A DNA stretch of 5,809 bases, taken from positions 1 through 5,809 of the forward strand of contig JAFDKD010000230.1 of the NCBI GenBank assembly GCA_019307165.1. Reading direction: 5' to 3'. Shown here piece after piece: positions 5,350-5,809 of this stretch. Position 1 is the stretch's first letter, and the number at the start of each line of letters is the position of its first letter. The stretch comes from Deltaproteobacteria bacterium. Lineage in GTDB: Bacteria; Desulfobacterota; DSM-4660; Desulfatiglandales; Desulfatiglandaceae. The position numbers and the translations under genes were made by a program. The notes beneath the pieces are model-generated. The model had not been told where the DNA came from and made no database searches. It saw only the letters and a list, made by a program, of their open reading frames with translations.

Positions 5350-5809
5350 TCAAGAGATCAGTTCCATGCCGAAGCGCGGCAGGGTGAAGGCCGCCCGGTG
5401 CGTGTCGGGAGTATAGTATTTGAGCCCTTTGAGCTTTTCCACCCTTTCCGGTGAGATGTCTTTGACGGGATCGGGCCCCAGGGAGCAGAAAAAGAAACCG
5501 ACGATGCCGCTGGGGTAGGTGGGGACCAGGGTATAGTAATAGCCCCATTTGGGATATACCGAGCGGACAAAGGAGTAGACGCCGCGGATGACATCCTGGT
5601 GGAAGTACATGGATTCGCACTGGGTTACGGCGATGCCGCCGTCCCTGAGGGCGGTCTTCATGTCCTCGTAGAATTTCCTCTGGAAAAGCACCTGGCCCGG
5701 GCCGACGGGATCGGTTGAATCCACGATGATCACATCGTAGCTTCGGGGGTGTTCCCGGACATACCGCGCGCCGTCCTCAAAAAGCACCCGCCCCCGCCCG
5801 TCATCAAAC
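5350..5809 (-). CDS. speE: Spermidine synthase (polyamine aminopropyltransferase), C-terminal part, cut by the window edge
   Basis: The enzyme transfers the aminopropyl group of decarboxylated S-adenosylmethionine to putrescine, forming spermidine in the cytoplasm. About 152 codons of an expected roughly 280 are visible and the N-terminal half lies beyond 5809. The frame stays open to the edge, reading FDDGRGRVLFEDGARYV, so the GTG at 5787 is an internal valine codon and not a start. Hallmarks are YDVIIVDSTDPVGPG (about 5695-5739, with the two key aspartates at 5719-5721 and 5710-5712), the VPTYPSGIVGFFFCS segment that lines the polyamine pocket, and the closing YYTPDTHRAAFTLPRF typical of the family. 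A methyltransferase-like aminopropyltransferase of other specificity is possible, but the signature favours SpeE. It converges on nadC with a 62-base gap. Confidence 0.93.
   Translation of the reverse strand, partial: FDDGRGRVLFEDGARYVREHPRSYDVIIVDSTDPVGPGQVLFQRKFYEDMKTALRDGGIAVTQCESMYFHQDVIRGVYSFVRSVYPKWGYYYTLVPTYPSGIVGFFFCSLGPDPVKDISPERVEKLKGLKYYTPDTHRAAFTLPRFGMELIS

Overview
The window looks like chromosomal housekeeping DNA from a moderately GC-rich proteobacterium-like organism. My best guess is Desulfobacterota (the former Deltaproteobacteria, Desulfobacterales-like). The guess rests on three things: the style of the proteins, a very acidic protein ending in a helical tail of a kind I associate with that group, and degenerate purine-rich spacer repeats that I recall from those genomes. 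It is inference; nothing here is a taxonomic marker.

Layout from left to right. A minus-strand tRNA-Arg (anticodon CCG) fills positions 1-73, and its discriminator base lies just outside the window. Positions 74-736 hold no convincing protein gene. They contain a possible tRNA promoter (84-112, minus strand), a degenerate array built on a 7-base lattice (about 183-429), a second 7-base array of a different family (474-537), and an AT-rich stretch leading into a good sigma-70-type promoter (655-683). Three plus-strand genes follow. The first encodes a 323-residue, extremely acidic, probably disordered protein with a short amphipathic helical C-terminus (737-1708). The second is valS, valyl-tRNA synthetase (1807-4458). 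The third is nadC, quinolinate phosphoribosyltransferase (4451-5287), which overlaps the end of valS by 8 bases. The C-terminal half of speE (spermidine synthase) enters from the right edge on the minus strand (5350-5809), convergent with nadC.

How the genes relate. valS and nadC are almost certainly translated from one mRNA. A strong intrinsic terminator lies between the acidic-protein gene and valS, with its U-tract ending only two bases before the valS ribosome binding site. valS transcripts that start upstream must therefore read through it, so it may act as an attenuator. tRNA-Arg, ValRS, NadC and SpeE are ordinary core functions (decoding, tRNA charging, NAD synthesis, polyamine synthesis).

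The most interesting element is the acidic protein. Its order of parts (acidic disordered body, Ala/Gly/Ser-rich linker, short C-terminal helices containing a conserved-looking Pro) and its position directly before valS resemble the alphaproteobacterial polar organizing protein PopZ (DUF2497), which I recall as commonly encoded beside valS. A PopZ-like polar hub outside the Alphaproteobacteria would be worth testing. The comparison rests on remembered sequence and remembered gene order, not on a search.
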